Shown here in pieces: positions 29,615 through 40,416 of a stretch of DNA of 64,000 bases. The DNA is from an uncultured Clostridia bacterium (GTDB taxonomy: Bacteria > Bacillota > Clostridia > Oscillospirales > CAG-272): assembly GCA_947631765.1 (NCBI GenBank), contig CANRMP010000006.1:1-64000 (forward strand). Direction: 5' to 3'. Each line of letters opens with the position of its first letter. Position 1 is the stretch's first letter. Below the pieces are notes generated by a model. That model worked only from the letters and a program-made list of their open reading frames with translations. It did no database searches and had not been told where the DNA came from. The translations under genes were made by a program, and so were the position numbers.

Positions 29615-29674
29615 GCCGCAATTGTCACCTTGTTTTAAAATTAGGTTGACAATTGCGGCTTTTTGTGATAGAAT
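29615..29674 (+). promoter_or_regulatory. terminator-like palindrome carrying birA promoter and putative BirA operator
   Basis: GCCGCAATTGTCA-CCT / AGGTTGACAATTGCGGC then TTTTT; TTGACA (29646-29651)-17-TAGAAT (29669-29674); TTGTCACC-N14-GGTTGACAA. Confidence 0.65.
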
Positions 29675-29717
29675 GGGTAAACAGAACGCATACTTGTGCA
29701 AACTTCAAAGGAGTATT

Positions 29718-30725
29718 ATGAAGACGTCAGAAAGAGTACTTGAAATTTTAGAAAAGAGCGCGGGAAGCTGTATTTCGGGAGAAGAGCTTGCAAAAACGCT
29801 TGATATAAGCCGCAACTCGGTTTGGAAAGCCGTGCAGACCCTTATTGGCGAAGGCTTTGAGATAGAAGCGGCGCCGCACAGAGGATACCGCTTTGCAAGC
29901 TGTAACGATATTATCTCAAAATCTGCAATTGCAGAAGCAATTGACCCCGACAAGCGGAGCTTTTTTGAAATTGAGATAAGAGAAAGCGTAACCTCGACAA
30001 ATACCGTGCTAAAGGAGCTTGCCTCAAACGGCGAGCGTGAGGGACATGTGCTTATTGCCCTTTCGCAAACTGCGGGCAAGGGGAGAGTCGGGCGCTCCTT
30101 TTATTCGCCGAAGGGCAGCGGCGTATATTTCAGTCTGCTGCTCAGACCCGCGCTTTCACCAAACGACACGGCGCTTATCACCTGCGTTGCCGCCGTGGCG
30201 CTCTGCCTTGCGCTAAAAGAAACTCTCTCGGTCGACACATGTATTAAATGGGTGAACGACGTGTATTTTAAAAACAAAAAGATATGCGGCATACTGACCG
30301 AGGCTTCACTTGATTTAAACTTTAACAGCGTGGAATACGCGGTGCTCGGCGTGGGAATAAACATATATCCGCCCGAGGGCGGTTTCCCGAGCGATATACA
30401 AGAGGTCGCCGGAAGCCTTGTGTCGGTGCGCCGTCCTTTTGCCCAAAGCCGCATTATCGGGCGCTTCCTCTCGGAATTTTACACGCTTTATTTTGATTTT
30501 GACCCTTATAAAATCTCCTCGATTTACCGCAAATTCAACTTTACGACAGGCAAAAAAATAGACGTAATATCAAAGGGCGCCAAGCGCCCTGCCACGGCGC
30601 TTGCAATTGACGACAGATGCAGACTTATTGTCCGCTATGAGGACACGGGAGAGCAGGATATCCTGCACGCCGGCGAAATAAGCATAAGACATTCAAAGGA
30701 GGGTGAAGACAGTGAGGGAAGGTAA
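29718..30725 (+). CDS. birA: bifunctional biotin--protein ligase / biotin operon repressor
   Basis: N-terminal HTH plus ligase motif AGKGRVGRSFYSPKGSGVYFSLLLRP, KWVNDVYF. Confidence 0.93.
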   Translation: MKTSERVLEILEKSAGSCISGEELAKTLDISRNSVWKAVQTLIGEGFEIEAAPHRGYRFASCNDIISKSAIAEAIDPDKRSFFEIEIRESVTSTNTVLKELASNGEREGHVLIALSQTAGKGRVGRSFYSPKGSGVYFSLLLRPALSPNDTALITCVAAVALCLALKETLSVDTCIKWVNDVYFKNKKICGILTEASLDLNFNSVEYAVLGVGINIYPPEGGFPSDIQEVAGSLVSVRRPFAQSRIIGRFLSEFYTLYFDFDPYKISSIYRKFNFTTGKKIDVISKGAKRPATALAIDDRCRLIVRYEDTGEQDILHAGEISIRHSKEGEDSEGR

Positions 30726-31260
30726 AACAAAAAAGCTTGTCATGATATCGATGTGTACCGTGATAATTTGTATCTGCACCGTGATATCTATTCCTTTAAC
30801 CATTCCTTTCACCCTCCAGACCTTCGGAGTGTTTTTTGCCCTCTCTTACCTTGGCGGGAAAAGGGGGCTTGTGTCAATTCTGCTTTATATCGCCCTCGGG
30901 GCGATAGGTCTGCCCGTGTTTTCGGGCTTTCGGGGAGGGTTTGGAGTACTCTTTCAGGCAACCGGCGGGTATATTGTCGGCTTTGTGTTTATCGGACTTA
31001 TTTATATTCTCTTTACAAAGCTTATGGGAGAGCGCCTTGCCGTAAAAATTGCCGCTCTTGCGGCGGGCATGATTGTTTGTTATGCTTTCGGCACTCTCTG
31101 GTTTGTGATTTTCAGTATGAGAAGCGGTTCTCCCGTCGGAATGTTTGCCGCCTTTTGCACATGCGTTTTGCCATTTATCATTCCCGACGCCGCAAAGCTT
31201 ACCCTGGCAATAATAATAAGCGAAAGAATAAAAAAGATCGCCCTAAAAAAGGGCGACTGA
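30703..31260 (+). CDS. bioY: biotin transporter BioY (ECF S component)
   Basis: TLQTFGVFFALSYLGGKRG, ALGAIGLPVFSGFRGGFGVLFQATGGYIVGF; GTG start, overlaps birA. Confidence 0.93.
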   Translation: MKTVREGKTKKLVMISMCTVIICICTVISIPLTIPFTLQTFGVFFALSYLGGKRGLVSILLYIALGAIGLPVFSGFRGGFGVLFQATGGYIVGFVFIGLIYILFTKLMGERLAVKIAALAAGMIVCYAFGTLWFVIFSMRSGSPVGMFAAFCTCVLPFIIPDAAKLTLAIIISERIKKIALKKGD

Positions 31261-31295
31261 GGGTATATTTTATCTTTGTTCACTACGCCAAGCGG

Positions 31296-31957
31296 CTAAA
31301 TGAGGTCGCAAAAAAGCTCAAAAGGGTATATATTCGGAGGGGATACTTTAAAATCCATCGGCTTTCCGGTTTTAGGATGAATAAAAGCGATGTGGTGCGC
31401 CCAAAGAGCGGGGCGGTCGCCCTTGTCGCCGCTTCCGTATCTTCCGTCGCCCACAAGAGGCAGGCGGCGGGAGGCAAACTGCACCCTTATCTGATGCGTT
31501 CTTCCGGTATCGAGCTTGACTTTGACAAGGGAGAGAGTCTTTTCCCCGTGCTGCAAAGAGCAAACGCACTCATAGTGAAGCGTTGCCTCTCTTACGCCCT
31601 TGTGCATTTTCTTTACCGTATAGGTTTTGTTTTGCGAGGCGTCGTGAAAAAGAAGGTCGTTAAAAACACCTTCTTTTTCGGGCAAGGCGCCGTATACAAC
31701 GGCGATATATTCTTTTAAAAAATCTCTTTCACGAATTGCCGCGGTTAGAATGGAGGCGGCTTTTTGCGTGCGCGCAAAAAGCCGCCTCCTACGTTTTTAT
31801 CAAGGCGGTGAACGGTATAGACGTCCTTTTTGCTTTCATTGGCGTAGCGCTCCTTGAGAAGGCGCGGCATACTGCGCTTGTTGTTGTCCTCCTCTGACAA
31901 AACACCCGCCTCCTTGACGCAAACCGTTATATATCCGTCCTCATAAATAACGTCCAT
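31296..31957 (-). pseudogene. RluA-family pseudouridine synthase interrupted by frameshift
   Basis: N-part 31745-31957 (YTVHRLDKNVGG) and C-part (…TQKAASILTAAIRERDFLKEYIAVVYGALPEKEG…TGRTHQIRVQFA) in different frames, break at a 17-bp palindrome. Confidence 0.85.
31752..31789. repeat. perfect 17-bp inverted repeat with 4-nt loop
   Basis: GGAGGCGGCTTTTTGCG-tgcg-CGCAAAAAGCCGCCTCC. Confidence 0.95.
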
Positions 31958-32020
31958 GTCCCAAGGCTTATCCTTTCATTTTTTAACTTAAAAATCCGAA
32001 AAACCGCCCAAAGCACAAAT

Positions 32021-33708
<1,688 letters not shown>

Positions 33709-33727
33709 CTATGTTTGATACTGTTTG

Positions 33728-34582
33728 TTAATCCTCGTTCTTATTTGCGTTGGCGCCTGCCACCTCAATTACCTCGGTGGTGACGCTCGCCTGTCTCATT
33801 CTGTTCAATTGAAGCTCAAGAAGCTCGAGCATTTCCTCTGAATTGTCGCTTGCCGTCCTCATTGCCGTGAGGGTTGCTCTCTGCACGCCTTCGGCGGCTG
33901 AGAGCAGTTTTTCATAAACGTCCGCTTTAAGGCAGAGCAAAAGTGCTCTTTCAAGTATCTCCTCCTTGGAAGGCTCGAAAATACATTCGTCATTATTCTC
34001 GCCCGCCTCCTCGCTTTGAGCATTAAAGGGCAGGAACAGCTCGGTTACAGGCTCATGCACAAGCGCGTTGCGGTACTTTTGATATACAAATTCAATGCTT
34101 GAGGCTTTTCCTTTTTCCCATATGTCGATAAGATAAAGGGCAAGCTTTTCGGAGTCTTCATACGAGGGGATGTCGTCGAATCTGAAATCGGTCACAAGCT
34201 CCGCGTTTTTGTTTTTCAGCCGCACGGCTCCCCAATCTCCGCAGACAATAACAAGCGGTCTTTCGCCTTTTGTATTGTCGATAAGAGAATTTGCGTATTT
34301 TAAAATATCGCCGTTATATGAGCCGCAAAGTCCGGAATTTCCGGTAAAAACAACATAGCATTTTCTGTTTGTCTCCTGCCGTCCCTGCCACAAATTTTCC
34401 GCTTGATTTGTCCAAAGGCGGGAAAGCATGCTTTTACAGCTTTGATAATAGTCGTTAAAAATTCGGTATCTGGTGCCGGCGGTATTGTACTTGGAGGTCG
34501 CCACGGTTTTCATTGCGTCAGTAAGCTTCTTTGTGCTTTTTACGCTTTTAATGCGGTTTTTTAAGCTTCTGAGACTCGGCAT
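33728..34582 (-). CDS. atpG: F-type ATP synthase gamma subunit
   Basis: SLRSLKNRIKSVKSTKKLTDAMKTVATSK and C-terminal RMRQASVTTEVIEV. Confidence 0.95.
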   Translation of the reverse strand: MPSLRSLKNRIKSVKSTKKLTDAMKTVATSKYNTAGTRYRIFNDYYQSCKSMLSRLWTNQAENLWQGRQETNRKCYVVFTGNSGLCGSYNGDILKYANSLIDNTKGERPLVIVCGDWGAVRLKNKNAELVTDFRFDDIPSYEDSEKLALYLIDIWEKGKASSIEFVYQKYRNALVHEPVTELFLPFNAQSEEAGENNDECIFEPSKEEILERALLLCLKADVYEKLLSAAEGVQRATLTAMRTASDNSEEMLELLELQLNRMRQASVTTEVIEVAGANANKNED

Positions 34583-36828
34583 ACGAAATCCTCCGTGAAT
34601 TTGGAAGCCTCAGAAATCATTTCAGAAATAAACTCATCGCTCATTTTATTGCCGGTTGCTATCTTTGCAAGCGTTTCCGGGCAGTTTATCTCAAAATATC
34701 TGAGCAGTTCTTTCTCGTATTTATCCATTACCGAAATCGGCACCTTGTCCGCCACACCCCTTGACACCGTGCAGATAACAAGCACCTGCTTTTCAAAGGG
34801 CATCGGGGAATACTGCTTTTGACAGAGAATTGCATTCATGCGCTTTCCTCTTTCAAGCAGCTCTGCGGTGCTTTTGTCAAGGTCGGAGCCGAACTGAGAA
34901 AACGACGCGAGCTCATTATACTGCGCAAGGGTCATTCTGAGACTGCCCGATACCTGCCGCATCGCCTTGGTCTGTGCCGAGCCTCCCACACGGGAGACAG
35001 ACAGTCCGACGTTGACCGCGGGGCGCTGTCCTTCGTTAAACAGGCTCGATTCAAGGAATATCTGACCGTCGGTTATTGATATAACGTTGGTGGGAATATA
35101 AGCCGAGATATCCCCCGCCTGTGTTTCAATAATCGGAAGTGCCGTCATCGAGCCGCCGCCGAGCTTATCCGAAAGGCGCGCGCTCCTTTCAAGCAGTCTT
35201 GAATGGAGGTAGAAAACGTCTCCTGGGTACGCTTCACGTCCCGAGGGACGGTGAAGCAGAAGCGACATTTCGCGGTATGCCACCGCGTGCTTTGAAAGAT
35301 CGTCGTATATTATCAGCACATCCTTGCCGGAATACATGAAATACTCGCCTATAGCAACTCCCGCATAGGTTGAGACGTAAAGCATCGGCGCCGTCTGAGA
35401 GGCTGTGGCGCTGACGATTACCGTGTAGCTCATTGCGCCCGCCATGCTGAGCTTCTTTGCAATTGAGGCAATTGTCGTCTCCTTCTGACCTATGCTGACA
35501 TAGATGCAGATAACGTTCTTGCCCTTCTGATTTATGATAGTGTCGACGGCAATTGCGGTCTTTCCCGTCTGCCTGTCGCCGATTATAAGCTCTCTTTGCC
35601 CTTTTCCGATGGGAATAAGCGCGTCTACAACCTTAAGCCCGGTGTAAAGAGGCTCGTTTACCGCCTGACGCTCGATAATACCGGGAGCTTTAAACTCTAT
35701 CGGGCGATATTCCTTGCAGTGCAGGCTTCCCTTGCCGTCAATCGGCTCGCCGAGCGGTCCGAGAATACGCCCGAGCAGCTTGTCTCCGACCGCAACGCTT
35801 GCCATTTTGCCGAGTCTTCGCACTCGGCTGTACTCCTGAATATGTTCATAGGAACCGAATACCACGCATCCTATCCTGTCGTCCTCGATGTCAAGTATCA
35901 TTCCCTTTTCGCCGCAATCAAACTCCACCAGCTCGCCGTACATTATGTCGGCAAGACCGTCAAGCCAGCAGATACCGTCCGAAACGCTGATAACTCTTCC
36001 GCGCTGATATATGTCGGTCTTTATTTCAAACGCCTGAATCTGACTGAGCATACTTTCATAAAGCTCGTCGCTGTTGTGAAAAGAGATATAGCTGTCCTCT
36101 CCAAGCTGAGTTGCAAGGTTGTAAAGATGGTTTTTAAGGGTGCTGTCATACACCGTGTCTCCTATTCTCACCTGAACTCCCGCAATAAGCGAGGGGTCAA
36201 CCGACACCCTGAAGGAGGGCTTTCCGTTTACCTTGTCCAAAAGCTCGGTTGCTCTGTCCTCCACCTTTTTTACAAGCGGAGCGGGAAGCTCGAACGCCGA
36301 TATAATCGTAACGTAAAGCACCTCGTGCTTTAAAAGATAAACTCTGTCTCCGTTTGTTATGCGAAGCATCGGCAAAATGTCGTCTATTATCTTCTCTTCC
36401 GCCGCGCGGAACATCGAAACGTAAGGCTCCTTTGCCACAAGCTCGGTAACAGCCCCCGCAACCTTATGGAGCATACGGCGGCGCAAATTTTCGTACATGT
36501 CGATTCTGCGCGCCTTGAGCTCCCTTTTAATTTCAGCCCGTCTGGTCTCCTCCGCCTCAAGAACGCCGGAAGACGCCGCCTCAACCGCTTCCTTGCGGTG
36601 CTTTTGCGACGTGAGAATAAGCGCTTCTCTTTGCGCTCTTGCCTTTTCGTTCTCCTCTTCTATAAGCCGCTCGGCGCTCCTTGAACGCTCAAAGCCCTTT
36701 TCCGCCTCAAGAAGCTCGTTTTTGACCTTGTCTCTGTGTCCGCCAAAGATTTTTTTAACCGTTTTTCTGCCGAATATGGCGAGGACAACAATAATTATGG
36801 CAAAGTTTATAAGCTGATATACAAACAC
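34561..36828 (-). CDS. b-type stalk / delta C-terminal domain / alpha fusion of F-type ATP synthase (755 aa)
   Basis: aa 1-20 TM, ~30-125 charged coiled coil, ~165-241 delta CTD (VSVDPSLIAGVQVRIGDTVYDSTLKNHLYNLATQL), ~260-755 alpha (GDRQTGKTAIAVD, SVSRVGGSAQTKAMRQVSG). Confidence 0.93.
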   Translation of the reverse strand: MFVYQLINFAIIIVVLAIFGRKTVKKIFGGHRDKVKNELLEAEKGFERSRSAERLIEEENEKARAQREALILTSQKHRKEAVEAASSGVLEAEETRRAEIKRELKARRIDMYENLRRRMLHKVAGAVTELVAKEPYVSMFRAAEEKIIDDILPMLRITNGDRVYLLKHEVLYVTIISAFELPAPLVKKVEDRATELLDKVNGKPSFRVSVDPSLIAGVQVRIGDTVYDSTLKNHLYNLATQLGEDSYISFHNSDELYESMLSQIQAFEIKTDIYQRGRVISVSDGICWLDGLADIMYGELVEFDCGEKGMILDIEDDRIGCVVFGSYEHIQEYSRVRRLGKMASVAVGDKLLGRILGPLGEPIDGKGSLHCKEYRPIEFKAPGIIERQAVNEPLYTGLKVVDALIPIGKGQRELIIGDRQTGKTAIAVDTIINQKGKNVICIYVSIGQKETTIASIAKKLSMAGAMSYTVIVSATASQTAPMLYVSTYAGVAIGEYFMYSGKDVLIIYDDLSKHAVAYREMSLLLHRPSGREAYPGDVFYLHSRLLERSARLSDKLGGGSMTALPIIETQAGDISAYIPTNVISITDGQIFLESSLFNEGQRPAVNVGLSVSRVGGSAQTKAMRQVSGSLRMTLAQYNELASFSQFGSDLDKSTAELLERGKRMNAILCQKQYSPMPFEKQVLVICTVSRGVADKVPISVMDKYEKELLRYFEINCPETLAKIATGNKMSDEFISEMISEASKFTEDFVCRVSEA

Positions 36829-36870
36829 TGCCGTGACCTTTCCTTTCTGAGATCTGAATCCGAAAAAGCC

Positions 36871-37296
36871 TCAGATGAAGCCTCCCGAAACCTTATCCGC
36901 TATGATCTTTGAAAGCACGTCCAATTTCGCGTCAAGCTGTGCTTCCGCCGCCTCTTCGTCCTTGGCGAGCTTTTCAAGACCCTCGCGGTACTCCTTGTCA
37001 AGTCTTTCGTTCATTTGCGCCAGAGCCGCTCTTTTATTTGCTCTTGCCTCGTGCAGAGCGTCTTCGGTGTTTTTTTGCTCTTCACGCCGCAGATTTTCAA
37101 GCGCTTCGCGGTTTTCGTTCTTTGCCTTTTCAAGAAGTATGTCCGCATTCTTGCCTGCGTCAATACCCTTCTCGTTTCTTTCGTCTCTTTCGTGAATGAA
37201 TTTCAAAAGAGGCTTATACAACACGAAATTCAGCGCAACAAGCAGAATACAAAAATTCACAACCGTCCATATTATGACGGAAATATTGATACTCAT
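36871..37296 (-). CDS. atpF: F-type ATP synthase b subunit (separate copy)
   Basis: TM followed by charged coiled coil, 141 aa. Confidence 0.9.
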   Translation of the reverse strand: MSINISVIIWTVVNFCILLVALNFVLYKPLLKFIHERDERNEKGIDAGKNADILLEKAKNENREALENLRREEQKNTEDALHEARANKRAALAQMNERLDKEYREGLEKLAKDEEAAEAQLDAKLDVLSKIIADKVSGGFI

Positions 37297-37453
37297 CTTT
37301 TTTGTCGGGAGGTTTTTTGGTCGCCCCCGCCCTTTCGATACATTGTATGTAAGCTGACGGCAAAATTCATTGCCGAAAAAGCCGAGGTACAGACGCGGTT
37401 TCCCGCCCCTGTAACTTGACCCATGATGCCGATTTTTTAAGTAAGACCGCGTA

Positions 37454-37684
37454 TTATATCCGCGATATAAGCATGAAAGCTATAAGAAGTCCGTAAATCG
37501 TCAACGCCTCAATAAGTGCCAATGCAATAATGAGGGTGGAACGTATGTTGTTTGCCGCCTCGGGCTGACGGGCAATACTCTCCATTGCCGCCGCCGCAGT
37601 CTTTCCCTGTGCCATGCTCGGTCCTATTGTACTTACCGCTATCGCTATAGCCGCCGCTATCGCTATCATTGCAGAGCTGTCCAT
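37454..37684 (-). CDS. atpE: F-type ATP synthase c subunit
   Basis: [37 protein letters not shown]. Confidence 0.95.
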   Translation of the reverse strand: MDSSAMIAIAAAIAIAVSTIGPSMAQGKTAAAAMESIARQPEAANNIRSTLIIALALIEALTIYGLLIAFMLISRI

Positions 37685-37745
37685 TTTAATATCTCCTTTA
37701 CCGACTGTATTTTTATTTTATTTTATTTTTTTGTATTTGTTTTTA

Positions 37746-38426
37746 TTATTCAAGCTCTTCAGTCGCTTCAAAAATGTAGATACTTGTGAGCATCGTAAAC
37801 ACTATTGCCTGAAGCGCACAGAAAAGAAGGCTTAGCACCATCATTATAATAGGCGCGCCTATCGGAATTATTTCATAAAGCTGCTCGGTGACCATTTCCT
37901 CGCCGAAAACGTTTCCGTAAAGCCTGAGGGCAAGGGAAACCGGGCGCACTATCTCATCAATAATTAGAAAAGGAAGCATGAAGAAAACCGGCAGGACAAA
38001 ATGCTTTAAATAATGAATTTTATGCGTCCTGAAGCCGAAAAAATGAAGTGCGCAGAAGGTCACGATACCAAGCCCCGCCGTGACCGACAGGGACGAGGTG
38101 GGCGCGTGGAACCAAGAGAACTCTCCCGCCCCGGGAATCAGCCCAGAATAGTTCGAAATTATAATAAAAATGAACATTGTCGCCAAAAACGGAAAACACA
38201 TTTTCAGTCTCTTGCTCTTTTTCCCCAAAGTGTCGCCGAAAAAGTTTTCGAGCTTTATTATCGCAACTTCGAGTATATTCTGCAAAAAACCGGGCGTGTC
38301 CTTAAGCTTTTTGGTGCCGATAAACGCAAAAAGCACCACAAGCGCAATAATCACCCATGAGGTCACAACCTCTCCGGTAACGTCAAGTACGCCGAAGAGC
38401 TTAAAGAGAACCTCCGATTCTCCCAT
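37746..38426 (-). CDS. atpB: F-type ATP synthase a subunit
   Basis: PVSLALRLYGNVFGEEMV conserved helix with essential Arg. Confidence 0.95.
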   Translation of the reverse strand: MGESEVLFKLFGVLDVTGEVVTSWVIIALVVLFAFIGTKKLKDTPGFLQNILEVAIIKLENFFGDTLGKKSKRLKMCFPFLATMFIFIIISNYSGLIPGAGEFSWFHAPTSSLSVTAGLGIVTFCALHFFGFRTHKIHYLKHFVLPVFFMLPFLIIDEIVRPVSLALRLYGNVFGEEMVTEQLYEIIPIGAPIIMMVLSLLFCALQAIVFTMLTSIYIFEATEELE

Positions 38427-38532
38427 GCCTTTTCACCTCCGAACCGAATTAGAATTATATTACCATACTTAATATTCGCATTTGTTTTTGTGTGTTTATA
38501 TGTTTTTCAAAAGCCGTGACAGGCAGAGGCGC

Positions 38533-38850
38533 TTACTCCCCGTCTTTTTTCTGTTTCTCTTTTTCATTTTCCTCTAACAGCTTTTTGGAGAGCCGATAAG
38601 AAAACAGAAAACCGGGAATTGTAAGCCCTATCGCCGTTCCGATAAGCACAGCGCCGAGCATTTCGAGCTTCTGACCCAAAAAGTAAGCCAAAACCAAAAC
38701 TCCGATATTCACTATGTTCCTTATAAGCGGCAATATCATGCTGCTGTTGCTGCTTTTTAAAAGAAATCCCGATACAAGATAATTTACATAGGAAAAGGCG
38801 AGTCCGCCTGAAAAAAACAGGAGCGCAACAAGCACATTATTCATAGCCAC
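38533..38850 (-). CDS. small membrane protein in AtpI-like position
   Basis: TM protein as first gene of the atp operon; family similarity weak. Confidence 0.5.
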   Translation of the reverse strand: MAMNNVLVALLFFSGGLAFSYVNYLVSGFLLKSSNSSMILPLIRNIVNIGVLVLAYFLGQKLEMLGAVLIGTAIGLTIPGFLFSYRLSKKLLEENEKEKQKKDGE

Positions 38851-38936
38851 ACCTCTTTTTAAACAAGGCTCATTATATCACGACAAATGTTTTTTGTCAA
38901 TGATTTTTGCTCAAAAAACCGCACAGCAGCGGGTTT

Positions 38937-39419
38937 TTATTTTATGTTTTTAATTTGATTTTTCAAATACTCACAAAAGGCTTCCTCACATTCAAGGATC
39001 AGCGCCTGCCTTTCGCCGTTTAGCGTGAAAATGTACCAATACATATTTTCGCTCCCCGCAAACATCGTCGCGTTGAAGCGTTCTTTTTTTGTCACGTTGT
39101 AAATGCTCATGTCCTTTTCTTCTTTTACCACAAGGTCGTCTTTGGACATTTTAACGCTTGCAAAGGTCTTCGGAAGCTTTGAGCCTACCCTTATGACCTC
39201 AAGATACCCCTCCTCTTCGTCGACTGAATAAACGTAATCGAAAATCACGTATCTAAGCGTATAGACGGCGGCGGTGGCGACTGTGAGCACCGTAAGCTGA
39301 TTTAAAAAAGTATATCCCATATCAAGCGCTTCAAGTACAAATGCTACTACTATGACAACAAGATAAATTGCAGATACTATATATACTTTTTTGTTGTTTT
39401 TCTTTGGCTTGTATTTCAT
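38937..39419 (-). CDS. hypothetical membrane protein
   Basis: Two N-terminal TMs; start MKYKPKKNNKK. Confidence 0.55.
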   Translation of the reverse strand: MKYKPKKNNKKVYIVSAIYLVVIVVAFVLEALDMGYTFLNQLTVLTVATAAVYTLRYVIFDYVYSVDEEEGYLEVIRVGSKLPKTFASVKMSKDDLVVKEEKDMSIYNVTKKERFNATMFAGSENMYWYIFTLNGERQALILECEEAFCEYLKNQIKNIK

Positions 39420-39447
39420 ATTAAAACCGCAACCTTTTTTGGATGTT

Positions 39448-39951
39448 TTACCAACTGTTCGAATATACGTCGGCAATATTAATTAGTATGTCACCGTTAC
39501 GGATTTCTATAAGCGCGTATGAAGGGCTGCCGTTCATGGGGAGCGAAATGCTTCCCGGGTTTACCATATAAAACGGTTTACCAAACCGCTTATCATCTAT
39601 ATATTCGCAAAGGCTCTCATGCGTGTGCCCGAAAATCACAATATCCGCCTGTCTCATGCTCCCCGCCGTCATAAGGCTTTCGGTTGTCAGCTTTGCGGAG
39701 TAAAGATGCCCGTGTGTTACAAATATCTTTTTTTCGCCAAGCTCGCAAAGCTGCTCATCCTGCTGCTTTGAAAAGATATCGCAGTTCCCCCGCACCGCAA
39801 TATACGGAAGATTTCTTTCAAGGCAGAGCTTGACAAAGTCCTCGCATCCGTCTCCGGCATGAATGAACATATCCGCGTCGTAATGCAGCGTCATTACCGC
39901 CTTCATGTTGTAATTGCTCCCGTGGGAATCGGACATTGCGATAATTTTCAT
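39448..39951 (-). CDS. metallophosphoesterase, YfcE/MJ0936 type
   Basis: MKIIAMSDSHGS, HAGDG, RGNCD, VTHGH, FGHTH, NPGS motifs. Confidence 0.93.
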   Translation of the reverse strand: MKIIAMSDSHGSNYNMKAVMTLHYDADMFIHAGDGCEDFVKLCLERNLPYIAVRGNCDIFSKQQDEQLCELGEKKIFVTHGHLYSAKLTTESLMTAGSMRQADIVIFGHTHESLCEYIDDKRFGKPFYMVNPGSISLPMNGSPSYALIEIRNGDILINIADVYSNSW

Positions 39952-40069
39952 AAAAGTAAAGCCTCCCGCAATACATTTTTTATTTTGCAAATATACCGGC
40001 GCCGGTGTCATAAAAGGCAGTTGAGAATATACTGTTAATATCAAAAGCAGAAATCGGAGTTTATATATT

Positions 40070-40330
40070 ATGGATATTAACAGCTCAAACGTCAGAGAAC
40101 TCGCCTCCCTTGACGATAAGGAATTTTCAAAAATAATTTACACAATTGCAATCTCGATAGGACTGACCCACGAAAAAGCCTTGCAAGCGGCAAAAAACAC
40201 CTCATTTTTCAGAGTACTTCTTAAAAATGCCTCAGACAAGGATATTGAAAACATGATGGGCAAGGTGGGCAAGGATAAGCTCCAAGACATCTATGACAGT
40301 CTGCCGCAGAGCGCAAAAAACAATATATAA
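40070..40330 (+). CDS. conserved-looking hypothetical protein, 86 aa
   Basis: Intact ORF, first of three co-directional ORFs. Confidence 0.6.
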   Translation: MDINSSNVRELASLDDKEFSKIIYTIAISIGLTHEKALQAAKNTSFFRVLLKNASDKDIENMMGKVGKDKLQDIYDSLPQSAKNNI

Positions 40331-40416
40331 TTTAAATTTGATTTAAAACCTGTCCGCCTGCCGCCGTCGGCGGCAAAACCCATATGCCGCACCTTGCGGC
40401 AGAAAAGGAGTTGTTT

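Noticed and set aside
31296-31957. Programmed frameshifting in the rluA-like gene
   Set aside because: Break lies in a perfect palindrome with apparent loss of conserved residues and no slippery heptamer in frame; mutation or artefact is simpler
34561-36828. Explaining the ATPase fusion as an N-ATPase operon
   Set aside because: Gene order (a-c-b-[b/delta/alpha]-gamma-beta-epsilon) is the normal F-type order, no atpQ/atpR, and the c-subunit motif looks H+-type
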